DNA of 49,465 bases from JBDSLU01 sp039916225 (GTDB lineage Bacteria; Acidobacteriota; Vicinamibacteria; Vicinamibacterales; Vicinamibacteraceae), in contig JBDSLU010000403.1 of assembly GCA_039916225.1 (NCBI GenBank), positions 1 to 49,465 of the forward strand, written 5' to 3'. Below are positions 19,763-28,328 of the stretch, piece by piece (positions within the stretch are counted from its first letter, which is position 1; every line of letters starts with the position of its first letter). The notes under the pieces are model-generated. The model did not search any database, had not been told where the DNA came from, and saw only the letters and a list, made by a program, of their open reading frames with translations. The position numbers and the translations under genes were made by a program.

Positions 19763-22700
19763 GGTCTGGACTCTTTGGGTCTGGAGTCTTGGGGGTCGTG
19801 ACGCTTCGGGTCGTGACCCGTGCTGAGCGATCCGCGCTTGTTCAGGAACTGACGGCTGGTGACGATGCGCTCGAGCAGGCTGTCGAACCGGTAGCCGCGG
19901 GCGGCCAGGGTGCGGCTCATGTCCTCGACGAGCGGCCCGTCGGTCAGCACCAGGCTGCGACTCAGCGCGAACGCCAGGAGCTTGCCGCTCACGTTGTCGA
20001 CGAACTGACGCTGCCGGTGCGCACGAATGTAGTCGCGCAGGCCGGCGACGCCGGCGCCCTGACTGCCGCCGGGGAACGTCACGGTGACGTCGACCGGCCG
20101 ATTGGCGAGATCCGTCTGCCGTCGCTCGCCGACCGGCCCGTAGCCTTCGAACACCAGGCCCATGGCGTCGAACTTGGCGTGGCAGGCGGCACACTGCGGA
20201 TCGGCGCGATGGCGCTCCATCATCTGGCGCAGCGGCAGATCGAGCTTGGCTTCGTCCTGCGGCAGCTGCGGCACGGTCGGCGGCGGCGGCGAGATGTGCT
20301 CGCCTAGCACGTTCTTCACCACCCAGTTGCCGCGCTTGACCGGGCTGGTGCGCAGGCCGGGTGCGTTCCTGGTCAGGAAGGCGGCCATCGGCAGCAACCC
20401 GCCGCGACCGTAGGCCTGGGCATTGGTGACGCGGGTCCACGTGTCGCCCGCGCCCTCGCCGTCCGATGCCGTGCTCGTCTTCGGCGGCGGCATGCCGTAG
20501 TGCTTGGCCAGGACGGGATTGACGAACGTGTCGGTGGCGTAGAGCAGATCGAGCACCGGACGATTGGCCTGCATCACGTCGAGGAGCAGCCGCACCGGCT
20601 CCTCGAACATGGCGCTGCGCAGCTCGTTCGAGAACGCGGGGAAGCGCTCGCGATCGACGGTCGCGATGTCCTGGAAGCGCCGGAAGTCGAGCCAGTTGCC
20701 GCCGAACTCGACGGCCAGCGCCCGGGCCCGCGGATCCTTCAGCATCCGCTTCGCCTGGGCGGCCATCACGCCCGGCTTACGCAGATCACCGGCCGCCGCC
20801 CGCGCGAGCAGCTCGTCGTCCGGCAGGGTCGACCAGAGGAAGTAGCTGAGACGACTGGCGAGCGCGTAGCCCGACAGCGGCGCGACGTCCGAGTCGGTGG
20901 TCAGCAGATCGAGCCGGTAGAGAAAGTCCGGCGACATCAGGATCACGACAAGCGACTCGCGGATCGCGGCGTCGTGGTCCAGGCCGTCGTGGCGGGCCTG
21001 TTGGTAGTGCCTGCGAAGGTCGTCGCGCTCGGCCGGGGTCAGCGGCCGGCGATAGGCCCGCTGCGCGAACGCCGCCAGCGCGTCCAGGTGCTTGGGCTCC
21101 GCCTCGCGACGCAGGCGCTCCACCAGGCGCAGCCGATCGTTGATGAAGCCGAAGTACTGGTGAATCGCCTCGAACGTCCGCGGCTCGCCGCCCTCAGCCG
21201 CGACGACGAAGGCGGCCTCGATCGCCTTGACGCGCGGCTCCGACGTCACCAGATCGTTGTTCGGGTTGGGCGGCATGACCACGCGGCCGCGGCCGCCGCC
21301 CTGCGAGGTCTGGTTCTCGATGTACTGCTGGTACATCCGGCTGGTGACGTTGCCGACGACGTCCATGTCGAGCCACAGCGCATCGAGCGCCTGCTGCTGC
21401 GCCGTGTCGAGCACCAGCTCGTAGAGCGGCTGATCGTCGCGGAAGTAGCCCATCAGGCTGTGGAAGCCGGCGTCGAGATAGCGGCCGCGATCGTGGACCC
21501 GATCGAAGTAGTGCCGGCCGCGCTCCTGCATGTAGAACATGTCGGGGAAGACACGACTGAAGCGGGCGAACTGCGCTTCGTAACGGGCGCGCTCGCCGGC
21601 CGGCACGACGAGATCCGGATCGCCGATCGCGTTGACGACCGGCGGCGTCGGCCCGGGCCCGAACTGGTTGTTGCCTGGTTCCGGGTCCACGATCGGCTCG
21701 GGCCGCGGCTCGCTCCCGACCTGGAGCTGAGCCGGATCGAAGGTCATTCGATGGGTGGCGAACTGGACGTTGCGCCAGATCATGAACGGCTGCTGCGCCG
21801 CGTTGACGCCAGGCGCGACCAGGTTGCGGAAGCGCGGCTCGATCTTGGCGCGCAGCAGCTCGATGTAATTCTGCAGGGCCTCGCGGCCACCGGCGGCGGT
21901 GTCCTCGCCCTTCGGGCCCGGCGCCGGCAGCGCGCGCCAGCGATCCTGGACGCGGGCGATCGGCCCGACGGTCTCGCGCGGGCCCTCGAGCACGTCCCAC
22001 AGCGTGGCCAGGTATTTGGCGCTCACCTTGGCATCCGTCGCGGTGTCGGCGAGCGTGGCGCGCGGGCGGCCCAGCGCGGCGCGATGCTTGTGCCGCCACG
22101 CCGCGGCGAAGTAGGCCGCGTAGCTCGTGTTCTGCTGGTGGTAGAAGTCGATGATGCGGTGGACGAACAACTTGTCCGCGTCGACGTCGGCCAGCATCGA
22201 GTGCGGCGCGAAGCGGATGCCGTCGGCGTTCAGGTAGGCGTGGTTGGCGATGTCGCGCGACGCGGCCAGGTACTTCTTCAGCAGCGACGGCGACATGGTC
22301 AGCGATTCGCCGGAGTTGTCGAAGCCGGCGGGGTTCGACGGGTCGGCCGGGAACTCGCGCGACGGCTGCAGGTCGACGCCGGTGAGATCGCGGATCGTGT
22401 AGTTGTATTCCGCGTTGTTCAGGCGCCGCGCCAGCACGACGCCGGGGTCGCCGGCGTTGCGGGCCACCTCATAGGTCCGCAGATCCTTGAACCACGCGAC
22501 GGCCTGGGCGCGCGTGTGTGGCGCCGGCTGCTCCTTCGCGTCGTCGGCGGGCATCTCGCCGGACTCGAGCATCTCGAGGATCAAGCCCCAGCGGGGCTCG
22601 TTGGCCGCCGCCGTCATCGACGTCAGCGTGCTCAGGTCGAGTTCGGCCTCGGGCTTTTCGCCGCTGTGGCACTCGAGGCAATAGGTCTTCACGAAGGGCG

Positions 22701-22902
22701 CGACGACGGTGTCGAAGCGTGTGCCGAGGGCGGCGGGCCCCTGGATCGCAGGCTTCGGGATCGCAGGCTTCGGGATCGCGGGTGCGGCGCGCTGGGCGCC
22801 GATGGTGACCACACCCGACAGCGCCCCGACGAACGCGATCGCGGTCAGGAGCACCCAGGTGGACGGCCTCGGCCGGCGGGTCGGTGAATACCAGCGTCGC
22901 AT
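19759..22902 (-). CDS. Planctomycete-type cytochrome-like protein (DUF1587-DUF1592-DUF1588-DUF1585)
   Basis: 1047 residues with an N-terminal signal/anchor (WVLLTAIAFVGALSGVVTIG) and a short A-I-P-K-P repeat. Haem-c motif 1 is CLECH (75-79) in a PSCyt-type domain. DUF1587 follows (LNNAEYNYTIRDLTG), a long insert, DUF1595-like PLTPAERDDLRRHY, DUF1592 (LASRLSYFLWSTLPDDELL, FGGNWLDFRRF), DUF1588 with a second haem motif CAACH (RADPQCAACHAKFDAMG) and DUF1585 at the C-terminus (GKLLAFALSRSLV, RYRFDSLLERIVTSRQF). It is probably an extracytoplasmic multi-domain c-type cytochrome linked to polymer or organosulfur breakdown; the reaction is unknown. First gene of the pair, with its stop inside the DUF1552 start codon. 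Confidence 0.9.
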   Translation of the reverse strand: MRRWYSPTRRPRPSTWVLLTAIAFVGALSGVVTIGAQRAAPAIPKPAIPKPAIQGPAALGTRFDTVVAPFVKTYCLECHSGEKPEAELDLSTLTSMTAAANEPRWGLILEMLESGEMPADDAKEQPAPHTRAQAVAWFKDLRTYEVARNAGDPGVVLARRLNNAEYNYTIRDLTGVDLQPSREFPADPSNPAGFDNSGESLTMSPSLLKKYLAASRDIANHAYLNADGIRFAPHSMLADVDADKLFVHRIIDFYHQQNTSYAAYFAAAWRHKHRAALGRPRATLADTATDAKVSAKYLATLWDVLEGPRETVGPIARVQDRWRALPAPGPKGEDTAAGGREALQNYIELLRAKIEPRFRNLVAPGVNAAQQPFMIWRNVQFATHRMTFDPAQLQVGSEPRPEPIVDPEPGNNQFGPGPTPPVVNAIGDPDLVVPAGERARYEAQFARFSRVFPDMFYMQERGRHYFDRVHDRGRYLDAGFHSLMGYFRDDQPLYELVLDTAQQQALDALWLDMDVVGNVTSRMYQQYIENQTSQGGGRGRVVMPPNPNNDLVTSEPRVKAIEAAFVVAAEGGEPRTFEAIHQYFGFINDRLRLVERLRREAEPKHLDALAAFAQRAYRRPLTPAERDDLRRHYQQARHDGLDHDAAIRESLVVILMSPDFLYRLDLLTTDSDVAPLSGYALASRLSYFLWSTLPDDELLARAAAGDLRKPGVMAAQAKRMLKDPRARALAVEFGGNWLDFRRFQDIATVDRERFPAFSNELRSAMFEEPVRLLLDVMQANRPVLDLLYATDTFVNPVLAKHYGMPPPKTSTASDGEGAGDTWTRVTNAQAYGRGGLLPMAAFLTRNAPGLRTSPVKRGNWVVKNVLGEHISPPPPTVPQLPQDEAKLDLPLRQMMERHRADPQCAACHAKFDAMGLVFEGYGPVGERRQTDLANRPVDVTVTFPGGSQGAGVAGLRDYIRAHRQRQFVDNVSGKLLAFALSRSLVLTDGPLVEDMSRTLAARGYRFDSLLERIVTSRQFLNKRGSLSTGHDPKRHDPQDSRPKESRP

Positions 22903-22932
22903 TGGTCACACCCCTTTACGCCGCTGCCGCCA

Positions 22933-22976
22933 CGGACTTTTCTCGCAGACGGCCTGCGAGGAAAGATTTTTGTCCG
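22933..22976 (+). terminator. Hairpin with T tract between the multicopper oxidase and DUF1592 genes
   Basis: CTCGCAG (22942-22948) and CTGCGAG (22954-22960) pair around ACGGC. The stem is extended by TTT/AAA pairs and an outer CGGAC/GTCCG clamp, and GATTTTT follows on the plus strand. It sits after the minus-strand multicopper oxidase gene and before the minus-strand DUF1592 start, so the strand on which it works is uncertain. Confidence 0.5.
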
Positions 22977-23055
22977 CTACAAAGACGTTCGCGAGGACAA
23001 CAATCCCCTGGGGCCTACGGCCGGGCGAGGTGGAGAGGTGCGAACGCGCCCACGA

Positions 23056-24276
23056 TCAGGGCTCGACAGTATAGAAGGCCTGCATTCCCATCCGGAGATG
23101 CGCCGACACGTGGCAGTGGAACAGCCACTTTCCCGGATTGTCGGGCACCATGTCGGCGACGAACATCCCCATCGGCAGCAGCATTCCCACGTCGGTGCGC
23201 ATGTGGTTGGCATCGACGACGTTGCCGTGCCAATGCGGCGAGTGGAACTCGAAGTTGGTCGAGCCCATCAGGTACCAACGGACGCGCTGGCCCTTTTTCA
23301 TGGTCAGGCCCGGCGTGTGGCCATAGGAATAGCCGTTGATCGTCTCCTTGAACCAGGTGCCGTAGGCCGGGCCGATCGCGGACGGGTCGGGCATCGGCTC
23401 GAGCACGGCCGCCGTGCCGGCCAGACCGGGCCTGCGTGGCGCGGCGCTGACCGTCATGTCGCCGAACGGGCTGCGATCGATCCAGGTCCCGTCAGGGTCG
23501 GTCGTGTAGGTCTTGATGTTCTCCTCGACGTACCAGCTGTGGTTCTCGTCGACCTCGATGAAGCCGGCGACCAGCTCGCGATCGACGTCGGTCGGCGAGC
23601 CGTCGGGGCGGGCCATTCCTTTGCGCGTGATGATCAACGGCCCGATGAGGCCACTGGCGACGTCGCGGATCTCGTCGTTGTGCGAGTGATACATCCAGAA
23701 CGCCGAGCTGCCCTCGTGCGCGGTCGGCCCGGCGCGCTCGGGCACCTCCCAGGTATAGGTGTGGGTGCCGCCAGTGGGCACCGCGTCGTCGGCCTTGTCG
23801 CCGCCGCTCGAGCCGTCGTTGTAGTTGGCGCCCTCGGAGTCCTTGTTGTAGAGAACGCCGTGCGGGTGGACGGCGGCCGCGAACTTCGCGTTGTTGCGGA
23901 AGACGATCTTGATCGTGTCGCCGACCTCGGCGCGAACGAGCGGACCGAGGAAGCCGAGGTGCTCCCACTCGGCCGGCCGCGGCTTCAGGGCCGCGAACGT
24001 CGCGTCGGTGTACTCGCGATAGATCGCCTTCTTCGCCTTGCGGCCGGCGACGTGCGGGCCGGCCTCCATCCAGGGCTTCTCGAATGCGTTGAACGGCCGG
24101 CCCTCGGTGGCGTTGCTGCCGCTCGGCGCGTAGTCCCACACGACCTCGTCGGCGGCGATGTAGTAGGTGCGCGTAATCCCCTGGCCGGCAGCCGACAGCG
24201 CGGCCGGATGCGTCGCCCCGGAGGCCAGCGCCAGGAGAGGGGCCAGCAGCACGAGCCGGCGAGCCATAGACGTCAT
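23056..24276 (-). CDS. Secreted multicopper oxidase (ferroxidase/laccase family)
   Basis: 406 residues from the ATG at 24276 (GGAG about ten bases upstream); a longer in-frame start at 24342 lacks support. Signal peptide MARRLVLLAPLLALASGA. All four copper motifs are visible: HPH (137-139), HSH (197-199, FWMYHSHN), H345/H348/H350 (FHSPHWHGN) and HCH (387-389) with H393 and the axial Met398. Both the trinuclear and type 1 sites are therefore complete. The N-terminal part (FLGPLVRAEVGDTIKIVFRN) resembles ceruloplasmin/hephaestin-type cupredoxins. It should oxidise Fe(II), Cu(I), Mn(II) or phenols in the periplasm. It is not closely coupled to a neighbour. Confidence 0.9.
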   Translation of the reverse strand: MTSMARRLVLLAPLLALASGATHPAALSAAGQGITRTYYIAADEVVWDYAPSGSNATEGRPFNAFEKPWMEAGPHVAGRKAKKAIYREYTDATFAALKPRPAEWEHLGFLGPLVRAEVGDTIKIVFRNNAKFAAAVHPHGVLYNKDSEGANYNDGSSGGDKADDAVPTGGTHTYTWEVPERAGPTAHEGSSAFWMYHSHNDEIRDVASGLIGPLIITRKGMARPDGSPTDVDRELVAGFIEVDENHSWYVEENIKTYTTDPDGTWIDRSPFGDMTVSAAPRRPGLAGTAAVLEPMPDPSAIGPAYGTWFKETINGYSYGHTPGLTMKKGQRVRWYLMGSTNFEFHSPHWHGNVVDANHMRTDVGMLLPMGMFVADMVPDNPGKWLFHCHVSAHLRMGMQAFYTVEP

Positions 24277-24483
24277 TGGAGACACTCCGATCGACACGGA
24301 TGGGGGGACCGCCGAGACCGGAACGGCTGAGGTGGAGACCAATGTTACTCCTGAACGGGGCCAGAACCGCGCCGCTGTTGCCGGACTGCACGGACTGTCG
24401 AACGGATCCGGGCTTCAACCCGGGCGCTGGCCGACCGGTCTTATCGGTGTCGCTGCCCTGCGGAGCGCCTGAGGAGACCGACC

Positions 24484-24807
24484 ATGACCCGATCGAGCCG
24501 CTTTGCCCGCCTCTTCCTCGCGATCGCGCTCTTCGCGTCGCTGCCCATCCTGTCCACGCCGGCGTTCGCCGATCGCGCGCTTCGTCACCGCGTCCGCGAT
24601 CGCGCCGAGGACGTCCGTGATCGCCGGGAGGACCGGCGCGATCGACGCGAAGACGTGCGCGATCGACGCGAGGACCGGCGGGACGCGCGCCATGACGGCG
24701 GCGTGCGCGATCGGATGGAAGATCGCCGCGACCGGCGCGAGGACGTCCGCGATCGCCGCGAGGATCGGCGGGACCGGCGTGAAGACCGCCGCGATCGCCG
24801 GCACTGA
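24484..24807 (+). CDS. Secreted Arg/Asp/Glu heptad-repeat protein
   Basis: 107 residues. Signal peptide FARLFLAIALFASLPILSTPAFA, then almost only R, D, E with V at the start of some units. The unit is seven residues, [VR]-R-D-R-R-E-D, repeated about ten times from residue ~36 to the end, broken once by ARHDGG. The alternating charges at i/i+3/i+4 favour a long single alpha-helix or a heptad coiled coil without a hydrophobic core. GAGGAGA lies six bases before the ATG. The DNA repeats with a 21-bp period (GATCGCCGCGAGGA-like). Similar charged repeat proteins occur in Acidobacteriota, but no function is assigned. It may bind nucleic acid, polyanions or metal at the cell surface (guess). Confidence 0.7.
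   Translation: MTRSSRFARLFLAIALFASLPILSTPAFADRALRHRVRDRAEDVRDRREDRRDRREDVRDRREDRRDARHDGGVRDRMEDRRDRREDVRDRREDRRDRREDRRDRRH
24586..24805 (+). repeat. 21-bp tandem repeat coding the RDRRED heptads
   Basis: About ten imperfect units of 21 bp (core CGCGATCGCCGCGAGGAC) inside the preceding gene, with one interruption near 24685-24710. Confidence 0.75.
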
Positions 24808-24855
24808 CACGCGGGCCACACCGACGGGTTCGCGGTCAGCGGCCCGTCGATCGTG

Positions 24856-25972
24856 CTACTTCCGACGACCGAGGTAGAGCACGTTGGGGGCACCAGACCT
24901 GGCCAGGGCGATGTCGATCTGGCCATCGCCGTTGACGTCGCCGAGCGCGAATCCGTAGGCCGAACCCGCCGTGTCGCCGAGGCGGGCTTCGGTGAAACGC
25001 TGCCCCGCCCCATCGTTGAAGAAGATGGAGTGCGGACCCGCCGTGTAGCCGAGCACGATGTCGGCGCGGCCGTCGCCAATTCAGATCGCCCGCCGCGATC
25101 GCATAGGGCGTCCTTTCGTTGTCCGCGATGCGAAAGCCCGCAGCAAGGCCGCCCTTGCCGTCATTCAGGTAGACGACCATCGACGCCGCGCGCTCGTCGC
25201 CGATCGCGAGATCGACGTCGCCGTCACTGTCGAAGTCGGCGGCCGCCGCCGCACGCGCCGCCGCATCGGGCGGCCCGAAGGGCATCCGTCGGGCGAACCC
25301 TGCTGTGCCGTCGTTGAAGTAGAGGTGACTCTGCCCGCCGTCGCGGCTCGGCACAGCCAGATCGACGAAGCCGTCCCTGTCGAAGTCGGCCGGCACGATG
25401 CTGGTCGCGGAATCGGCCGGAATCGGGATGCAGTCGGCCGCAAAGCGACCACCGCCCTGGTTGAGGCAGACGAAACTGGGACCGGGCCGGTTGGCCGCGA
25501 TCACGTCGGGGCGACCGTCGCCATTCAGGTCGGCCATCGCGGCGTTTCTCGTCGACCACGCGCCGGCGCCCCACGTGCCGGCCACGGTGAAGCGGCCCTT
25601 GCCGTCGTTCAGGTAGACGAGCTTCTCGTCGGGCGTGTCGTTGCTGGTCAACACGTCGAGATCGCCGTCGCCATCGGCGTCCACGAGCGCCGCGGTGTAG
25701 GTGCGATCGGCGGTCGGGCCGAGGTCGGACGCCGTAAAGCCGCCCTTTCCGTCGTTGATCAGCACCCGATCGAGCAGGGGCGTGTGCCGGCCCTTGGCGA
25801 GCACCAGATCGAGATCGCCATCGCCGTCGAGGTCGCCCATGCTGACGTTCGCCGAGTCCTCGGAGGTCGTCTCGAGGCGCACCACGGTGTCGAACGTGGG
25901 ATGAGGCCTGGCCGGTTGGCCAGCCACGACGGCGAGGCCCACGAACATGACGACGCCAATGGTGTTCGACAT
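24856..25972 (-). CDS. Secreted FG-GAP/VCBS repeat protein with an apparent +1 frameshift
   Basis: Signal peptide MSNTIGVVMFVGLAVVAG, then beta-propeller repeats with calcium-type loops D-x-[DN]-G-D-G: MGDLDGDGDLDLVLA, LVDADGDGDLDVLTS, MADLNGDGRPDVIAA, PADFDRDGFVDLAVP, AADFDSDGDVDLAIG. After AIAAGDLN (near 25085) the frame breaks. The next frame continues exactly with GDGRADIVLGYTAG, then LGDVNGDGQIDIALA, and ends at the TAG at 24856. The cause is one extra A in CCAATTCAG at 25078/25079; the sister repeat at ~25517 has CCATTCAG. In the unshifted frame translation ends at 24836 with an Arg-rich tail. The original protein had ~372 residues and seven blades. It is either a recent pseudogene or a sequencing error. 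AGGAG precedes the ATG at 25972. Confidence 0.8.
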
Positions 25973-26064
25973 GCGTGCTCCTGATGGCGGCCGCCCTGCA
26001 ACCGGTCGGGCCGGTTCGCATCATTCGCCTGGGGGCCGCGGCGGCCGGTCGCTAGCGTTGGCGC

Positions 26065-27219
26065 ATGGTACACCTCAGCCGACTGTCTGCGCGCGTCCTC
26101 GCCGGGGCCGCTCTCGCCTTTTCGTCGTGGATCACGATCTCGCCGGTCGACGCCGCCGGCGCCGAGTCCTATCCGTTCACGCCGGATCGCTGGGCGCTCA
26201 GCGAGGGCATCAAGGTGGTCGAGCATCGCGGCGTCCAGGCGATCGAGATTCCGCGCCTGCCGACGCGGCCTGAAGCCGTCCTCAAGGGCCTCGACTTCAC
26301 CAACGGCACCATCGAAGTGGACGTCGAGGGCACGACCGGCCTCGGCCCGTCGATCGGCTTCCATCGCCGCGACGCCGCCACCTACGACCTGTTCTACGTC
26401 CGGCCGCAACCCGAATGCCCGACCAAAGCCGATTGCGTCCAATACGCACCGGTGACGAAGAGCGTGCTGCTCTGGGACATCTACCCCGGACCGCAGGCGG
26501 CGGCGGGCTACAAGATGAACCAGTGGAACCACGTCAAGCTGGTGGTGTCCGGCCGACGCCTGCGCGTGTGGGTCAACGGCGGCGCGCCAGCCCTCGACGT
26601 CACGCGCCTCGAAGGCGACGCCCATAGCGGCGCGATCGTGCTGCAGGGCACGGGATTCCTGGCCAACGTCAAGGTGACGCCCGGGGCGGTCGAGGGGCTC
26701 GACCCGAAGCCGGGAGCGGATCCCACTGCGAAGGACGCCGGCTACGTCCGCCACTGGTCGGTGTCACCGGTCGTGTCGCTGGCTGAGGGTGCCAAGCCCG
26801 ACTTCGCCACGCGCCCGACAACCAGGACCGCGTGGACACCGCTGCCGGCCGAAACCGGCGGGCTCGTCAACATCAGCCGCCGCTACGGGCTGCCCGAGGG
26901 GCGGTCGCTGGTCTGGCTGCGGACGACGATTCGCGCCGCGGCCGCCGGCGAGAAGCGCGCCGCCATCGGCTGGAACGACGAGGTCTGGGTGTTCGTCAAC
27001 GGCAAGCAGGTCTACGCCGACGTGAACGACTACCGGAAGCCCGAGCTGCGCAAGCAGCCGGACGGACGCCTGTCGCTCGAGAACGGCTCGTTCCCGCTGC
27101 CCCTCCAGGCCGGCGACAACGAGGTCGTGGTCGGCGTCGCCAACGCCTTCTTCGGCTGGGGCCTGATGCTGCGCCTGGACGACGCCGCGGGCATTACACT
27201 GACCGCATCGAGCCGATGA
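26065..27219 (+). CDS. Secreted LamG/3-keto-disaccharide-hydrolase-like protein, coupled to a two-component system
   Basis: 384 residues. Signal peptide to about residue 31. A concanavalin-like jelly roll (~32-215) shows VLKGLDFTNGTIEVDVEGTT, IGFHRRDAATYDLFYVRP, NQWNHVKLVVSGRRLRVWVNG and GAIVLQGTG, the pattern of DUF1080/LamG domains. A C-terminal galactose-binding-like sandwich (~225-384) includes WLRTTIRAAA, WNDEVWVFVNGKQVYADVNDY and GDNEVVVGVANAFFGWG. It probably binds or cleaves glycans in the periplasm. Its stop overlaps the ATG of the downstream sensor kinase (ATGA), so enzyme and signalling genes are translated together, suggesting the kinase responds to a related ligand (inference). 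Confidence 0.8.
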   Translation: MVHLSRLSARVLAGAALAFSSWITISPVDAAGAESYPFTPDRWALSEGIKVVEHRGVQAIEIPRLPTRPEAVLKGLDFTNGTIEVDVEGTTGLGPSIGFHRRDAATYDLFYVRPQPECPTKADCVQYAPVTKSVLLWDIYPGPQAAAGYKMNQWNHVKLVVSGRRLRVWVNGGAPALDVTRLEGDAHSGAIVLQGTGFLANVKVTPGAVEGLDPKPGADPTAKDAGYVRHWSVSPVVSLAEGAKPDFATRPTTRTAWTPLPAETGGLVNISRRYGLPEGRSLVWLRTTIRAAAAGEKRAAIGWNDEVWVFVNGKQVYADVNDYRKPELRKQPDGRLSLENGSFPLPLQAGDNEVVVGVANAFFGWGLMLRLDDAAGITLTASSR

Positions 27220-28328
27220 GCGAGCGCGCGGATCCGGCCGGCCGGCTGCTGCGGAGCGGCGTCGGCCGGGCTGCGCTTCTCGCCATCCTCTGGACGGTCG
27301 TCGGCGTGATCTTCGCGCTGCCGAACATGGGCAGTTCGGGGAGCGTGCTGCTCGCCCTCGGCTTCTCGCTGACGCAGTGGTGGGCCTGGGGCCTCCTCTC
27401 GCCCCTCGTCGTCGCCGCCGATCGGCGGCTGCCCTTCTCCGATCGGCAACTCGCGCGACGGCTCAGCGCGCACGTCGTGCTGAGCCTCGGCTTCACCATC
27501 CTCTACGTCTATCTGGCCGCCGCGCTGCGCGCGACGGTGCACCTGATCCCGTGGGCCGGTGTCTTCACCACGCAGCTGATCGCCAACGCGCTGAGCGGCA
27601 TGTATCTGTGGGGATGGCTGGTCTACTGGGTGATTCTCGGTGGCTGGCTGGCGCTCAACTACTACGAGCGCTTCGTCACCAGCGAATTGCGCCACGAGCG
27701 GCTCGAGCGCCGGTTTTCTGAGGCCCGCCTCAACAACCTGCGGCTCCAGCTCGATCCGCACTTCCTGTTCAACGCGCTCAACACCGTGTCGTCGCAGGTC
27801 GATCGCGATCCGCGGCTGGCGCGACGCATGATCGAGCACCTCGGCGATCTGCTGCGGCTGTCGCTCGACTCCAAGGATCGGCAGGAGGTGTCGCTGACCG
27901 AGGAGCTCGGCTTCCTCGACCACTACCTGGCGATCCAGCGGATCCGGTTCGGCGACCACTTGCGCATCGAGACGGACGTCGCGCCCGAGGTGCGGCACGC
28001 GGCGGTGCCGAGCCTGATCCTGCAGCCGCTCGTCGAGAACGCGGTGCGTCACGGGCTGGCCAGCCGCGCCTCGGGCGGCACGGTGAAGATCAGCGCCAAG
28101 CCGGCCGGCGATCGGTTGGAGATCCGCGTGCAGGATGACGGCGTCGGCCTGCCCAAGGGCTGGCAGCTGGACACGGGCGCCGGCGTGGGGTTGTCGGTGA
28201 CCCGTGAGCGCATCGCGGAACTGCATCCCAACGGGTCGAGCCGCTTCACGGTCACGTCGCGCTTCAGCGGCGGGACCAACGTCGACATCTCGCTGCCGTT
28301 GCGGCTGGCCGGGGAGACGCGACCGTGA
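27216..28328 (+). CDS. LytS/YehU-type sensor histidine kinase
   Basis: 370 residues starting at the ATG that overlaps the previous stop. Four TM segments lie in residues ~18-150 (AALLAILWTVVGVIFAL, VLLALGFSLTQWWAWGLL, HVVLSLGFTILYVYLAA, MYLWGWLVYWVILGGWLAL). Then comes a His_kinase domain with LRLQLDPHFLFNALNTVSSQ, phospho-acceptor His182, and an HATPase part with LILQPLVENAVRHGL, VQDDGVGLP and GVGLSVTRERI. This is the LytS/AlgZ class, with a membrane-embedded sensor and no periplasmic domain. Its partner regulator begins inside its stop codon (GTGA). All catalytic boxes are intact. Confidence 0.92.
   Translation: MSERADPAGRLLRSGVGRAALLAILWTVVGVIFALPNMGSSGSVLLALGFSLTQWWAWGLLSPLVVAADRRLPFSDRQLARRLSAHVVLSLGFTILYVYLAAALRATVHLIPWAGVFTTQLIANALSGMYLWGWLVYWVILGGWLALNYYERFVTSELRHERLERRFSEARLNNLRLQLDPHFLFNALNTVSSQVDRDPRLARRMIEHLGDLLRLSLDSKDRQEVSLTEELGFLDHYLAIQRIRFGDHLRIETDVAPEVRHAAVPSLILQPLVENAVRHGLASRASGGTVKISAKPAGDRLEIRVQDDGVGLPKGWQLDTGAGVGLSVTRERIAELHPNGSSRFTVTSRFSGGTNVDISLPLRLAGETRP

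Noticed and set aside
20500..22887. Long plus-strand open frame (795 residues) opposite the DUF1592 gene
   Set aside because: It is rich in Arg, Gly, Val and His without domain signatures and lies antisense to a gene with clear haem and DUF motifs; typical of high-GC shadow frames.
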